Source: Nocardioides panacis
GTDB lineage: Bacteria > Actinomycetota > Actinomycetes > Propionibacteriales > Nocardioidaceae
DNA: 64,000 nt
Direction of reading: 5' to 3'
Assembly (NCBI RefSeq): GCF_019039255.1
Contig: NZ_CP077062.1
Span: 496,001 to 560,000, forward strand
Positions 35,573 to 44,338 of this stretch are shown in pieces. The notes beneath the pieces are model-generated. The model searched no databases. It was not told the DNA's origin and saw only the letters and a list, made by a program, of their open reading frames with translations. Position numbers and translations under genes: made by a program. How positions within the stretch are numbered: position 1 is the first letter of the stretch; every line of letters begins with the position of its first letter.

Positions 35573-36484
35573 ATGCCGAAGTCCGACAGCGGCCGGAGCC
35601 GCGTCAGCGCGGCCGAGGTCCTGGCGCCCGTCCTGGCCGCGCAGGTCACCGACCTGCGCGCCTGGGAGGTCGGGGTGCGGCTCGCCCAGCCGGAGGCGAC
35701 CCACGGCTTCCGGGTAGCCGCCCGGCGGCTGCGCAGCATGCTGGCGGCGTTCGGCCCGCTGATGGACCAGGAGGCGGCCGACGAGCTCGCCGAGCAGCTG
35801 AAGCGCGCGGCGGGCGCCATCGGCGGGGCCCGGGACTCCGAGATCGTCCAGGCCCGGGTCGAGGCCCTGCTCGGCGAGGAGGCCGACGACCTCGACGTCG
35901 CCGGGACGCGGGAGCGGCTCAGCCGGCGGCTCGAGGAGTCCTACGAGGCCAGCCGGCAGGCGTCGATCGAACACCTCGACAGCCCGGAGTACGACGCGTT
36001 CGTCCGTCACCTCGAGGCCTTCGTCGACCTGCCCGCGTGGACGGACGCGGCGCGGGGACGCGCCGAGAAGGTGCTGCGGCCGCTGCTGCGGGCGGAGTGG
36101 TCCCGGTTCCGCAAGCGCACCCAGCGGGCGCTCACCGGCACGCCGGGACCGGAGCAGGACGTCCGGATGCACGACGCCCGCAAGAGCGCGAAGCGGGCCC
36201 GCTACGTCGCCGAGTCGCTGGTGCCGCTGTTCGGGCGCAGGGCCAGACGGTTGGGGAAGGCCGCGGAGCGCGTGCAGGTGGTGCTCGGCGACCACCAGGA
36301 CTGCGTGCTCACCCAGCGGGTGCTCCGCGAGGTGGGCGAGCAGGCGTTCCGGGACGGCGAGAACCCGTTCCTGCTCGGCCGGCTGCAGGCCCGCGAGGCG
36401 GCGGCCGCCGCGGACCTGCGCGCCGACTTCACCCGGGTGGCGGCCGCCGCGGACCGGCCGTCGCTGCGCCGCTGGCTCGACTAG
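35573..36484 (+). CDS. CHAD domain protein
   Basis: 303 residues of all-alpha CHAD fold. Conserved basic/histidine motifs are HGFRVAARRLRSML, ARDSEIVQARVE, HDARKSAKRARYVAE and LGDHQDCVL. CHAD domains bind polyphosphate, so this may localise to polyphosphate granules; the PPK2 gene is nine kilobases away. The ATG at 35573 has CGAGGAA upstream. The 207-base divergent region contains only weak TCATCC half sites (35492). Confidence 0.88.
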   Translation: MPKSDSGRSRVSAAEVLAPVLAAQVTDLRAWEVGVRLAQPEATHGFRVAARRLRSMLAAFGPLMDQEAADELAEQLKRAAGAIGGARDSEIVQARVEALLGEEADDLDVAGTRERLSRRLEESYEASRQASIEHLDSPEYDAFVRHLEAFVDLPAWTDAARGRAEKVLRPLLRAEWSRFRKRTQRALTGTPGPEQDVRMHDARKSAKRARYVAESLVPLFGRRARRLGKAAERVQVVLGDHQDCVLTQRVLREVGEQAFRDGENPFLLGRLQAREAAAAADLRADFTRVAAAADRPSLRRWLD

Positions 36485-36741
36485 CGCTCGCGGCGGGGGT
36501 GGTGGGACGCGGCGTCGACGTCGCGGTCGTGCAGGCCGCCGCCGCGGACCGCGAGGTAGAGCAGCACGCCGACCAGCGGGAGCACGAAGACCAGCAGCGT
36601 CCAGGCGGCCTTGGCCGTCCCCGACAGGTCGGCGCTGCGGAAGATGTCGCGGAACATGAAGAACAGGCAGCCGACCCAGGCCACCAGGAGGCAGAAGGCG
36701 ACCATGGTAACCAGCACGTCCAGCACGGGATAGGCATCCAC
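36481..36741 (-). CDS. PLDc_N domain membrane protein
   Basis: 86 residues with two membrane helices (VLVTMVAFCLLVAWVGCLFFM and WTLLVFVLPLVGVLLYLAVRG) around the charged FRDIFRSADLSGTAKAA loop, the PLDc_N pattern seen at the start of cardiolipin synthases. It lacks the SHOCT tail of its relatives at 26319 and 53636. GTG 36741 is preferred with GAAGGAG eleven bases upstream; ATG 36771 would add ten residues. It overlaps the CHAD stop convergently and diverges from AI-2E. Confidence 0.72.
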   Translation of the reverse strand: MDAYPVLDVLVTMVAFCLLVAWVGCLFFMFRDIFRSADLSGTAKAAWTLLVFVLPLVGVLLYLAVRGGGLHDRDVDAASHHPRRER

Positions 36742-36797
36742 GACGACGACGGCTCCTTCGCTCCGCCCCATCGTCGAGCCGCACCGGGCGGCGCGCC

Positions 36798-36814
36798 TCA
36801 TCCCGCACAGGTGA
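36798..36814. promoter_or_regulatory. Near-perfect copy of the 17-bp repeat
   Basis: TCATCC-CGCAC-AGGTGA, one mismatch. It is the left member of a pair in this divergent promoter, 57 bases from the PLDc_N GTG. Confidence 0.45.
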
Positions 36815-36826
36815 GCCGTCCGGATC

Positions 36827-36843
36827 TCATGCGGCCGGGATGA
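36827..36843. promoter_or_regulatory. Copy of the 17-bp repeat
   Basis: TCATGC-GGCCG-GGATGA, one mismatch, 34 bases upstream of the AI-2E ATG. Centre-to-centre distance to the first copy is 29 bases. Confidence 0.5.
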
Positions 36844-36877
36844 CCTTCCGGTGCCGCCGGCCCGCCACCATGAGGGC

Positions 36878-38051
36878 ATGTCGCAGACAGCCGCCCCCGG
36901 CACGGAGTGGCCGCTTCCCCGAGGGCTGATCGTCCTGCTGGGGGCGGCGGCCGCGTCGTTGACGATCGGCGGGATCCGGGAGGCCTCGGAGATCATCGGG
37001 CCGGTCTTCCTGGCCCTCGTGCTCACGGTGGCCGTCCACCCGCTGCGCGGCTACCTCGTGGGATCGCACCGCTGGCCGGCGTGGGCCGGCACGCTGGCCG
37101 CGATCCTGGCGGCGTACGTCGTCGTCAGCTCGGTCGTCGTGGCGGTGGCCTACACCCTCGCGCAGTTCGCCGGCCTGCTCCCGCACTACCAGGAGGACCT
37201 GACGAACCTGGTGACGTCGGCCACCGATGCGTGGTCCCGGGCGGGGCTGCCCCAGCAGCAGGCCGACGCGGTGAACCAGTCGTTCGACCCGGAGCGGCTC
37301 GTGTCGGCCGTCACCGCGGTCGTCTCCGGCCTGGTCGGCACCGCCTCGAGCCTGTTCTTCCTGTTCGTGCTGCTGCTGTTCATGGCCATCGACGCGACCC
37401 ACTTCCCCGCCAAGCTCGCCGAGGAGCGCGGCCGGCGCCTGGCGGTGGTGTCGGGGCTGGAGGCGTTCGCGCACGGGACCCGGCTCTACCTCGTGGTGGC
37501 GACGGTCTTCGGGTTCGTGGTCGCGGTCCTGGACACCGTGTTCCTGTACTTCACCCCGATCCCCGACCCGCTGCTGTGGGGACTGCTGGCGTTCATCACC
37601 AACTACATCCCGAACATCGGCTTCGTGGTCGGCGTGATCCCGCCCGCGGTCCTGGGGCTGTTCGAGGGCGGCCCGGGCCTGATGCTGACGGTGATCGTCG
37701 TCTACTCGCTGCTCAACGCGGTCATCCAGTCGGTGATCCAGCCCCGGGTGGTGGGGGAGACCGTCGGGCTCTCGGGCACCGTCACCTTCGTGTCGCTGGT
37801 GTTCTGGGCCTGGGTGCTCGGTGCGGTCGGCGCCCTCTTCGCGGTCCCGCTGACGCTGCTCGTCAAGTGCCTGCTCATCGACGTGGACGGCCGGGCCTCG
37901 TGGGTGGGCCCGCTGCTGGACGGCGCACCGGCTGCGCCCCCCGGCGGCCGAGGACCCCGGCGGCCGCGAGGAGCGCGCCGAGGAGGAGGCCGGCCCCGGC
38001 CACGGCGGCGGCCCGGCCGCCGGGCTGCCGCGGCCGTCTCCGGCCCGCTGA
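36878..38051 (+). CDS. AI-2E family transporter (frameshifted at C terminus)
   Basis: About 390 residues with seven or eight membrane helices and the PF01594 pattern: EIIGPVFLALVLTVAVHPL, the LLWGLLAFITNYIPNIGFVVG core and QPRVVGETVGLSGTVTFVSLVFWAWVLG. The frame runs on into sequence antisense to the next gene unless one base is removed from a run of six C (37937-37942), after which it ends in an acidic tail (AEDPGGREERAEEEAG) and stops at 38049-38051, three bases before the convergent gene. The family includes transporters of autoinducer-2, sodium/proton and others; substrate unknown. Confidence 0.85.
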
Positions 38052-38053
38052 GC

Positions 38054-38833
38054 TCAGCCACGCACCGGGACCCGGCACCGCTCTCCGGGCCGCGGGAGCA
38101 GCAGGTGGCACGCGGGCGCCCGCTCGGCCAGCGCAGCGGCGAACAGGCCCGCGGGCCTGTCCATCCAGCCCCGGGGGAGGTGGCGGCCGCCGGGCGTGTG
38201 CAGGGTCCCCCAGTGCACCGGGACCGCTGTCCGGGCGCCGACGACCGCGCAGGCCTCGGCCGCCTCCACCGGACCCATGTGGCCGGCCGACAGGCGGGGC
38301 GCCCAGCCGGAGACCGGGACCAGGGCCAGGTCGACCGGGCCGCCGGCCTGGTCGGGGATCGTGGCCATCGCGTCGACGAGCGACGTGTCGCCGGCGAACC
38401 ACACGGTCCCCGACGTCGACCGGACCAGGTGCCCGGTCACGCCGTTGGGCCGGTGCGGCAGGGGACGCGCCCCGTGGACCGCGAGGGTCAGTCGCACGGC
38501 CAGGGGTGACCCGCGCACCGGTTCGATCCAGCGGTCCGGCGCGGGGGAGACCCCGGCCAGCCGGTGGCGGCGCAGCCAGCCGACGTTCTGCGGCGCGGTG
38601 ACGACGGGGATGCCGTCCGGCAGCAGGGCCAGCGAGCGCAGGTCGGCGTGGTCGTGGTGGAGGTGGGAGAGCAGGACCACGTCGGCGTCCTGCCAGAGCC
38701 TGCGGGCCGGCGGCGCACCCCTCCGTCGCAGGGGACCGACGTGGCTGCGGAGCAGCGGGTCGGTGAGCACCCGCACGCCGTCGACGTCGAGCACGACGGT
38801 GGAGTGCCCCAGCCAGGTCACCTCGAGGGTCAC
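38054..38833 (-). CDS. MBL-fold metal-dependent hydrolase (UlaG-like)
   Basis: 259 residues. The metallo-beta-lactamase motif is His57-x-His59-x-Asp61-His62 (LSHLHHDHAD), with later ligands in FAGDTSLVD and VPVHWGTLH. The N terminus VTWLGHSTVVLDVDGVRVLTDP is typical for the UlaG/NAPE-PLD-like branch, which hydrolyses lactones, phosphodiesters or N-acyl lipids. Substrate is unknown. It converges with the AI-2E gene. ATG 38833. Confidence 0.87.
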   Translation of the reverse strand: MTLEVTWLGHSTVVLDVDGVRVLTDPLLRSHVGPLRRRGAPPARRLWQDADVVLLSHLHHDHADLRSLALLPDGIPVVTAPQNVGWLRRHRLAGVSPAPDRWIEPVRGSPLAVRLTLAVHGARPLPHRPNGVTGHLVRSTSGTVWFAGDTSLVDAMATIPDQAGGPVDLALVPVSGWAPRLSAGHMGPVEAAEACAVVGARTAVPVHWGTLHTPGGRHLPRGWMDRPAGLFAAALAERAPACHLLLPRPGERCRVPVRG

Positions 38834-38857
38834 GGCGGGTCCGACCTCAACGGGTGG

Positions 38858-39145
38858 TCACCCGATGATCTTGGCCTTCTGGGCGGCGAACTCCTCGTCC
38901 GTCAGGGTCCCGTCGGCGTGCAGCTCGCCGAGCTGCTTGAGCAGCGCCAGCTGGTCGGCGGCCGACGGCGCGGCGGCCTGGGCCGGGGCAGCGGGGGCGG
39001 GCGCCGGTGGCGGGGCGGCCTCGGCCGCGGCCTGGGCGTCCTGCTGGGCCCAGCGGTTGCCCTGCCGGCGGGACACCCGGTTGGAGACGGCGGTGGCGGT
39101 GCCGGCGATCGCGGCGGTGCGGGCTACCCCGCGGAGAAGTCCCAT
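38858..39145 (-). CDS. SHOCT domain protein
   Basis: 95 residues: a basic/hydrophobic N terminus (MGLLRGVARTAAIAGTATAV), an alanine/proline linker, and a C-terminal SHOCT motif (LLKQLGELHADGTLTDEEFAAQKAKI). GAAGGAG is nine bases before the ATG. The start overlaps the end of the DUF6325 gene by 22 bases, so the two are cotranscribed. Confidence 0.85.
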   Translation of the reverse strand: MGLLRGVARTAAIAGTATAVSNRVSRRQGNRWAQQDAQAAAEAAPPPAPAPAAPAQAAAPSAADQLALLKQLGELHADGTLTDEEFAAQKAKIIG

Positions 39146-39576
39146 GATCTGCTCCTTCGGCTGGACGGGACGGTCGGGCTGGACGGGACGGGAGAGGGGG
39201 TGCGTTGGCGGGGCACGACGACGTCGGGCCGCGCCGGGGACTTCTCGAACACCAGGATCCCGGCCGAGCTGCCGACGTCGATGTGCGTGGCCGCCTCGGC
39301 GATCTCGGCCTCGCCGAGGTGTCCGGTGCGCGCGAGCAGCAGCGCCGACAGGTCGGGGTCGACGCTGACGCCGTCACCGCCGGCGGCCAGGGAGGTCACG
39401 TCGACGATGCTGATCGAGGAGTCCGGCCCCTTGCGGATGAACACGAGGTCGAGCACCCGCCCGACGCCGACCTCCATGATGTCGGCCAGCAGGGCGAGTC
39501 CCGGGCCCCGCATCATGTCGCCCGGGAACTCCATCACCAGGTAGTCGACCCGGGCGAGGTCCTCGTCGTCTGTCAT
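39124..39576 (-). CDS. DUF6325 family protein with altered C terminus
   Basis: 150 residues. Residues 8-115 match DUF6325 closely (VDYLVMEFPGDMMRGPGLALL, VLDLVFIRKG, HIDVGSSAGILVFEK) and align with the protein at 49857. The expected end (NTWAAP and a final VRRAGG...helix) is missing and replaced by a basic, proline/serine-rich tail that overlaps the downstream SHOCT gene. Whether the tail is real or reflects an old frameshift cannot be told. A copy of the 17-bp repeat lies 101 bases upstream. Confidence 0.8.
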   Translation of the reverse strand: MTDDEDLARVDYLVMEFPGDMMRGPGLALLADIMEVGVGRVLDLVFIRKGPDSSISIVDVTSLAAGGDGVSVDPDLSALLLARTGHLGEAEIAEAATHIDVGSSAGILVFEKSPARPDVVVPRQRTPSPVPSSPTVPSSRRSRSWDFSAG

Positions 39577-39677
39577 GGCCCAACCCGCTCTCCCGCGCGG
39601 CCGGGGCACACCCCGCCCGGAGGGCGAGGAGGGGCCGCGCGTGCCGTCGACGGTAGGAGCGAAGCCGGTCCGCGGCG

Positions 39678-39694
39678 TCATCCGGCGAGGACGA
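39678..39694. promoter_or_regulatory. Near-perfect copy of the 17-bp repeat
   Basis: TCATCC-GGCGA-GGACGA, one mismatch, 101 bases upstream of the DUF6325 start at 39576. Confidence 0.4.
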
Positions 39695-39717
39695 GAGACC
39701 GGCCCGGGATGTCGGCC

Positions 39718-39735
39718 TCACCCCCCCCGGGGTGA
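39718..39735. promoter_or_regulatory. Copy of the repeat with one extra spacer base
   Basis: TCACCC-N6-GGGTGA, both halves perfect but the spacer is six bases because of a run of eight C; if that run has one base too many, as elsewhere in this assembly, the site is perfect. It is 84 bases upstream of the holin-phosphatase ATG. Confidence 0.5.
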
Positions 39736-39819
39736 GGCGCCGTCCCGGCCCTCGGCGGCAGGATCGGCGTCGGTGAGGCGGCGCACCGCGGGCTGCCGCT
39801 CGAGGTCCGAGGAGCGGTG

Positions 39820-41985
39820 ATGAAGACCGGCCGGTTCGCGAAGGGGTCCGCCCAGCAGCAGTCGTCGGTCGCGCTGGGCCGGGAGTCGCTCGACGCCCCG
39901 TGGACGGTGCGGGCGCTCGCGCTGCTCGCCCGGATCGCGGTCACCTCCCTCGCCGTGGTGGTGTGCGACTGGGTGCTCCCCGGCTTCCAGACCGACTCGC
40001 CCGAGGGTCCGATCACCTTTGCGGTGCTGCTCGGCGTCGTCTCCCTGGTGATGCAGCCCCTGATGGTGGGCGGGGCCGTCCTGCTGGGGTGGGCCGGCGT
40101 GCTCCTGCTGGCCTTCGTCGGTCAGGCCGCCGTGGTGCTCGTGACCGCGCAGCTGCTGCCGAGCGTCGAGGTCGACGGCTTCGTGACCGCGCTGCTCGTG
40201 GCGGTCGTCGTGGGCCTGGTGGGCTCGGTGGCCAGCTGGTTCAGCACGGCCGGTACGTCGCAGGCGCTCGTCGGGCGGCTGGTGGCGTCGGCCCGGCGAA
40301 GGCCCGCGGTCGTGGCGGATCCCGAGGTCGACGGCGTGGTCTTCGTGCAGCTGGACGGGGTGCCGTTCCCGGTGCTCCAGATGGCGATCACCGCCGGCAC
40401 GGTCCCCACGCTCACGCGGTGGGTGCGCGCCGGCAGCCACACGCTCGGCGAGTGGACCCCGAAGCTGCCGGCCACCACCCCGGCCAGCCAGATGGGCATC
40501 CTGCACGGGGTGATCGACGGGATCCCGGCGTTCCGGTGGTACGACCGGGCCGAGGACCGGGTGATGGTGGCCAACAAGCCCCGGGACGCCGCGCTCATCG
40601 AGGAGTCGCTGACGACCGGTCACGGCCTGCTCGCCGACGGCGGCGCCAGCATCAGCAACCTCTTCACCGGCGACGCCCCGGTGTCGGCGCTGACGATGAG
40701 CCGTCGTGCCGGCGCGGACGACACGACCCGTCGCGCGGTCGCGCACTTCGTGCTGCACCCCACCGGTCTGACCCGGGCCGTGTCCCGGTCTGTCTCGGAG
40801 CTCGCGCGCGACCGGTTCCAGACCCGTCGGGCGATCCACCGCGACGTACGACCGCGGTGCGAACGCACCTGGACGACGGCGCTGCTGCGGTGCGTCACCA
40901 ACGGCGTGCTACGCGACGTCAACACGGTCCTGGTGGCCCAGCACATGCTGGGCGGGACGCGCTCGATCTACGTCGACTACGTGGACTACGACGAGATCGC
41001 GCACCACGCGGGGATGCTGCGGCCGGAGAGCCTCGAGGCGCTGGAGGCCGTCGACGGGGTGCTGCACCAGCTCGAGATGGTCGCCCGGGTGGCACCTCGG
41101 CGCTACCACTTCGTCGTGCTGTCCGACCACGGCCAGTCGCAGGGCGCCACGTTCTCCGACCGGTACGACGAGGAGCTCGGCGCCCTGGTGGCACGGCTCG
41201 CCAGCGCCACGGTCTCCTCCTCCGAGAGCGACATCGAGGGCTGGGGCCGGACCCGGGCCCTCGTCGACGACCTCGGCGCCGGCTCGGGCATGAGCGCGCG
41301 CGCCATGCGCAACGTCTCCGAGGCGATGGACCGGGACAGCCGGCACCAGGACGCCGCCCCGGCGGGCACGCCGGCTGTCGTCCCGGCGCCGGGCCTCGCG
41401 GACCGAACCTTCCACGTCTTCGGCTCCGGCAACCTGGGCCTGGTCTACGTGCGGGGCGAGGAGCGGCAGCTGACCCGGCAGCAGCTCGACGAACGGTTCC
41501 CCGCGCTGGTCGCCGGGCTGGCCGCCCACCCCGGCATCGCGTTCGCCGTCGTCACCGACGAGCTCGAGGGTCCGGTGGCGCTCGGGTCCGGCGGGTCCCG
41601 CCGGCTGCGGGACGGCCTGGTCCGCGGGACCGATCCGCTGCTGCCGTTCGGCGAGCGGGCCAACGACTTCGTGCTGCGCGTCGCCACGCGGCCCGAGGCA
41701 CCCGACATCTACGTCAACAGCCTGCTGGAGCCCGGCACCGAGGAGGTGGCCGCCTTCGAGGGCCTCGTCGGCTGCCACGGCGGTCTCGGCGGCTGGCAGG
41801 AGCGTGCGTGCCTGGTGGTGCCGGCGCACCTGCCCTGGCCGGACGCACCGCTCGTGGGCGCCGATGCCCTGCACGTCGCGCTGCGGGACGTCCTGGTCCA
41901 CCTGGGGCACCGGCGGCAGCTCTCCGAGGCGGACCGGGGACCCGGCGAGCCGGCTCCCCAGGCCCCGGTCGGGACGTCCGGATAG
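39820..41985 (+). CDS. Holin-like membrane domain fused to an alkaline-phosphatase-superfamily hydrolase
   Basis: 721 residues. The first 150 residues contain four hydrophobic helices of the phage-holin/DUF360 type (VLPGFQTDSPEGPITFAVLL, VSLVMQPLMVGGAVLLGW, LLPSVEVDGFVTALLVAVVVGLVG). From about residue 170 an alkaline-phosphatase-like metalloenzyme domain begins: VFVQLDGVPFPVLQMA carries the first metal aspartate, TPKLPATTPASQMGILHG the nucleophile threonine region, YVDYDEIAHHAG and VLSDHGQSQGATF further metal ligands. Predicted membrane-anchored phosphodiesterase or phosphatase. ATG 39820 has GAGGAG five bases upstream; GTG 39817 is too close. Confidence 0.85.
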   Translation: MKTGRFAKGSAQQQSSVALGRESLDAPWTVRALALLARIAVTSLAVVVCDWVLPGFQTDSPEGPITFAVLLGVVSLVMQPLMVGGAVLLGWAGVLLLAFVGQAAVVLVTAQLLPSVEVDGFVTALLVAVVVGLVGSVASWFSTAGTSQALVGRLVASARRRPAVVADPEVDGVVFVQLDGVPFPVLQMAITAGTVPTLTRWVRAGSHTLGEWTPKLPATTPASQMGILHGVIDGIPAFRWYDRAEDRVMVANKPRDAALIEESLTTGHGLLADGGASISNLFTGDAPVSALTMSRRAGADDTTRRAVAHFVLHPTGLTRAVSRSVSELARDRFQTRRAIHRDVRPRCERTWTTALLRCVTNGVLRDVNTVLVAQHMLGGTRSIYVDYVDYDEIAHHAGMLRPESLEALEAVDGVLHQLEMVARVAPRRYHFVVLSDHGQSQGATFSDRYDEELGALVARLASATVSSSESDIEGWGRTRALVDDLGAGSGMSARAMRNVSEAMDRDSRHQDAAPAGTPAVVPAPGLADRTFHVFGSGNLGLVYVRGEERQLTRQQLDERFPALVAGLAAHPGIAFAVVTDELEGPVALGSGGSRRLRDGLVRGTDPLLPFGERANDFVLRVATRPEAPDIYVNSLLEPGTEEVAAFEGLVGCHGGLGGWQERACLVVPAHLPWPDAPLVGADALHVALRDVLVHLGHRRQLSEADRGPGEPAPQAPVGTSG

Positions 41986-41989
41986 GCGT

Positions 41990-42006
41990 TCATCCGTGTG
42001 GGATGA
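41990..42006. promoter_or_regulatory. Perfect copy of the 17-bp repeat
   Basis: TCATCC-GTGTG-GGATGA, immediately after the phosphatase stop codon, 55 bases before a mini-gene at 42062 and 161 before the gene at 42168. Confidence 0.6.
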
Positions 42007-42061
42007 GGCTGTCGGCAGGCCTGGTTGGTGCGATGAGAGCACCTCGTCCTAGGAGACGCCC

Positions 42062-42178
42062 ATGGCCAGGTGCAACGTCGTGCCCCAGCCGCATCCCGCC
42101 CGACCGGTGCGACGGGGGCGTCGCGCGTCGAGGTCCGTTCGCGCGGGTCACGGGAGGGCGTCGGCTCATGGTGGATGA
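42062..42178 (+). CDS. Possible 38-residue basic peptide
   Basis: ATG at 42062 follows AGGAG by seven bases, and the frame codes for 38 residues, ten of them arginine, ending at TGA 42176-42178 inside the first codons of the next gene. It lies at the typical distance (55 bases) from a perfect 17-bp repeat. No similarity is recognised; it could be a real small protein, a coupling leader, or chance. Confidence 0.3.
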   Translation: MARCNVVPQPHPARPVRRGRRASRSVRAGHGRASAHGG

Positions 42179-42473
42179 GGGCCACCGACCTGACGGACCG
42201 CCCGATGCCGAGAGTGCCCCTCCGGAGGAGCGCGCTCGGTTCGAGCGGGTCTTCGAGGTGAGCATCAACGGCCTGGTGCCCGCGGCGCTGCTGGCGAACC
42301 TCGGCGACGTCGAGGTCGCCTCCCAGGAGATGCGGACGGTCCTCACCGGCCACTTCCGGGACCAGGCCGAGGTCTACGGCTTCCTCGAGCGGCTGCGCGC
42401 CTACGCCCTCGAGGTGGTCGAGGTACGTCGCATCGAGCACGACCCGCCCGACCAGAAGACGAAGGGTGCCTAG
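42168..42473 (+). CDS. Small protein of unknown function, tandem relative of next gene
   Basis: 101 residues with a polar N-terminal 28 residues and a compact domain: VFEVSINGLVPAALLANLGDV, MRTVLTGHFRDQAEVYGFLERLRAYALEVVEVRRIE. The strand-helix-strand-strand-helix-strand pattern ending in VVEVRR suggests a ferredoxin-like (ACT-like) fold. The next gene encodes a similar domain. GGGAGGG is eight bases before the ATG. TAG of this gene is directly followed by the ATG of the next. Confidence 0.65.
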   Translation: MVDEGHRPDGPPDAESAPPEERARFERVFEVSINGLVPAALLANLGDVEVASQEMRTVLTGHFRDQAEVYGFLERLRAYALEVVEVRRIEHDPPDQKTKGA

Positions 42474-42734
42474 ATGTCGCACGACCACCGCTCGAGGCCC
42501 GACCCGGCGTGGATGGAGCTCGCCGTCGCCGGCGAGCTCGGCCCGGTCCTGAGGACGGCCCTGCTCACGTTCGCGGCGCCCCGCGCCACCCAGCGCACCG
42601 TGCTGCGCCTCGCGACCTCCTCCGACGTCGACGTCCTCGCGGTGCTGGAGGCGCTGGCCACCGAGGGGCTGGACGTCACCAGCGTGCGACGCGTCCCGCA
42701 CGGACGTCCCCCCGACGCCCGCGCGAGCGGCTAG
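42474..42734 (+). CDS. Small protein of unknown function, tandem relative of previous gene
   Basis: 86 residues sharing layout with the upstream protein: VAGELGPVLRTALLTF, QRTVLRLATSSDVDVLAVLEALATEGLDVTSVRRVP. The two probably form a heterodimer or arose by tandem duplication. The ATG begins at the base after the upstream stop codon, with GAAGGG in the upstream coding sequence as ribosome site. Confidence 0.65.
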   Translation: MSHDHRSRPDPAWMELAVAGELGPVLRTALLTFAAPRATQRTVLRLATSSDVDVLAVLEALATEGLDVTSVRRVPHGRPPDARASG

Positions 42735-42810
42735 GCGTTCGCCCCCCCTCGCCGCGTCGCCCCCGCGCAGCAGGTGCGCCGGGGGTCTCTCCCTACCGGA
42801 AGGTGCCCCG

Positions 42811-44290
42811 ATGGACGTCCTCCTCCTCTCGCTCCCGCGGTCGCTGACCTCCGGGTGGTGGGGGGTGCTGGTGTGGCTGCTCAGCTTCGGCCTCGGGGTC
42901 GCGGCCCTCGGCATCGTCCCCGGCAACCGCAAGCCGTCGTCGGCGATGGCGTGGCTGCTGCTGATCTTCGCGCTGCCGGTCGTCGGGATCGTGCTCTTCC
43001 TGCTCCTCGGCGGCACCGCCGTGGGCAAGAGGCGGGACCTCAAGCAGGCCGCCGCCAGCGCGATGATCCGGGAGCGGACCGCGGCGGCGCGGCTCGGTGA
43101 GGAGACCCGCCCGGAGTACGTGCGGTCGGTCGCCACCTTGAACCGCAACCTGGGCTCCGTGCCCGCCCTGCCGGGCAACGCGGCCGAGCTGTTCTCGGAC
43201 TACCGGGAGTCCATCGAGGCGATGACCGCAGAGGTGGCCACCGCCCAGCGCTTCGTGCACGTGCAGTTCTACATCACCTCCTGGGACGAGGTCACCGGTC
43301 CGTTCTTCGACGCCCTGGTGCGCGCCACCGGGCGGGGCGTGCGGGTGCGGCTGATGATCGACCACCTGGGGTCCCGGGGCATCCCGGGCTACAAGGACCT
43401 GCTCCGCCGGCTCGACGAGACCTCGATCGACTGGCGGCTGATGCTCCCCGTCCAGCCGCTCAAGGGGCGCTTCCGCCGCCCGGACCTGCGCAACCACCGC
43501 AAGATCCTGGTCGTCGACGGGACGTCGGCGTTCATGGGCTCGCAGAACCTCGTGGAGCCGGGCTACAACAAGGAGAAGAACCACCGGGAGGGCCGCGAGT
43601 GGGTCGAGCTGACCTCCCGGGTGACCGGTCCCGTGGTCTCGGCGCTGAACGCGGTGTTCGCCACCGACTGGTACAGCGAGACCGACGAGATCCTCGTCGA
43701 GGAGCTGGTGCCCTGGGACCGGGTGCCCCCCGGCCGGACCGGTGACCGGACAGGTGATCCCGAGCGGGCCCGGCTTCTCCACGGAGAACAACCTGCGCGC
43801 GTTCACGACGCTGATCTACTCCGCGCAGCGGCGGGTCTCGCTGACCAGCCCCTACTTCGTCCCGGACGAGTCGCTGCTGTACGCCGTGACCACAGCCGCC
43901 CAGCGAGGCGTGTCGGTCGAGCTGTTCGTCAGCGAGGAGGGCGACCAGTTCATGGTCTACCACGCCCAGTGCTCCTACTACCGGACGCTGCTCGAGGCCG
44001 GCGTGCGGATCTACCTCTACCCGGCGCCGTACGTCCTGCACGCCAAGCACTTCACCATCGACGACGAGGTCGCGGTGCTCGGCTCGAGCAACATGGACAT
44101 GCGGTCGTTCGCGCTCAACTACGAGGTGTCGCTGATGCTGCTCGGCGCGGACATCGTGGCCCGGATGCGCAAGGTGGAGGACGGCTACCGGGCCCGCTCC
44201 CGCGAGCTCACCCTCGAGGAGTGGGGACGGCGCCCGGCCGGCGCCCGGTACGTCGACAACGTCATGCGGCTCACGGCCGCACTCCAGTAG
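42811..44290 (+). CDS. cls: Cardiolipin synthase, PLD family (frameshifted)
   Basis: About 492 residues when repaired. An N-terminal PLDc_N membrane hairpin is followed by two phospholipase D domains, each with an HKD motif: NHRKILVVDG (first) and LHAKHFTIDD (second), plus GSQNLVEPGYN and GSSNMDMRS. The frame breaks at a run of six C (43726-43731); removing one base gives VPPAGPVTGQVIPSGPGFSTENNL, as expected for the family. The enzyme condenses phospholipids to cardiolipin at the membrane. A strong hairpin terminator overlaps its last codons. Confidence 0.88.
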
Positions 44291-44309
44291 GAGGTGCGGC
44301 CGTGAGCCG
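44267..44309. terminator. Bidirectional hairpin terminator, 16-bp stem
   Basis: Arms at 44267-44282 and 44294-44309 are perfectly complementary (CGGCTCACGGCCGCAC and its complement) with an 11-base loop. The left arm lies inside the last codons of cardiolipin synthase and the stop codon is in the loop. It separates convergent genes. There is no T run, as is common in actinobacteria. Confidence 0.7.
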
Positions 44310-44338
44310 TCGGACTGGTCGCCCGGGCGACGCGGAGG

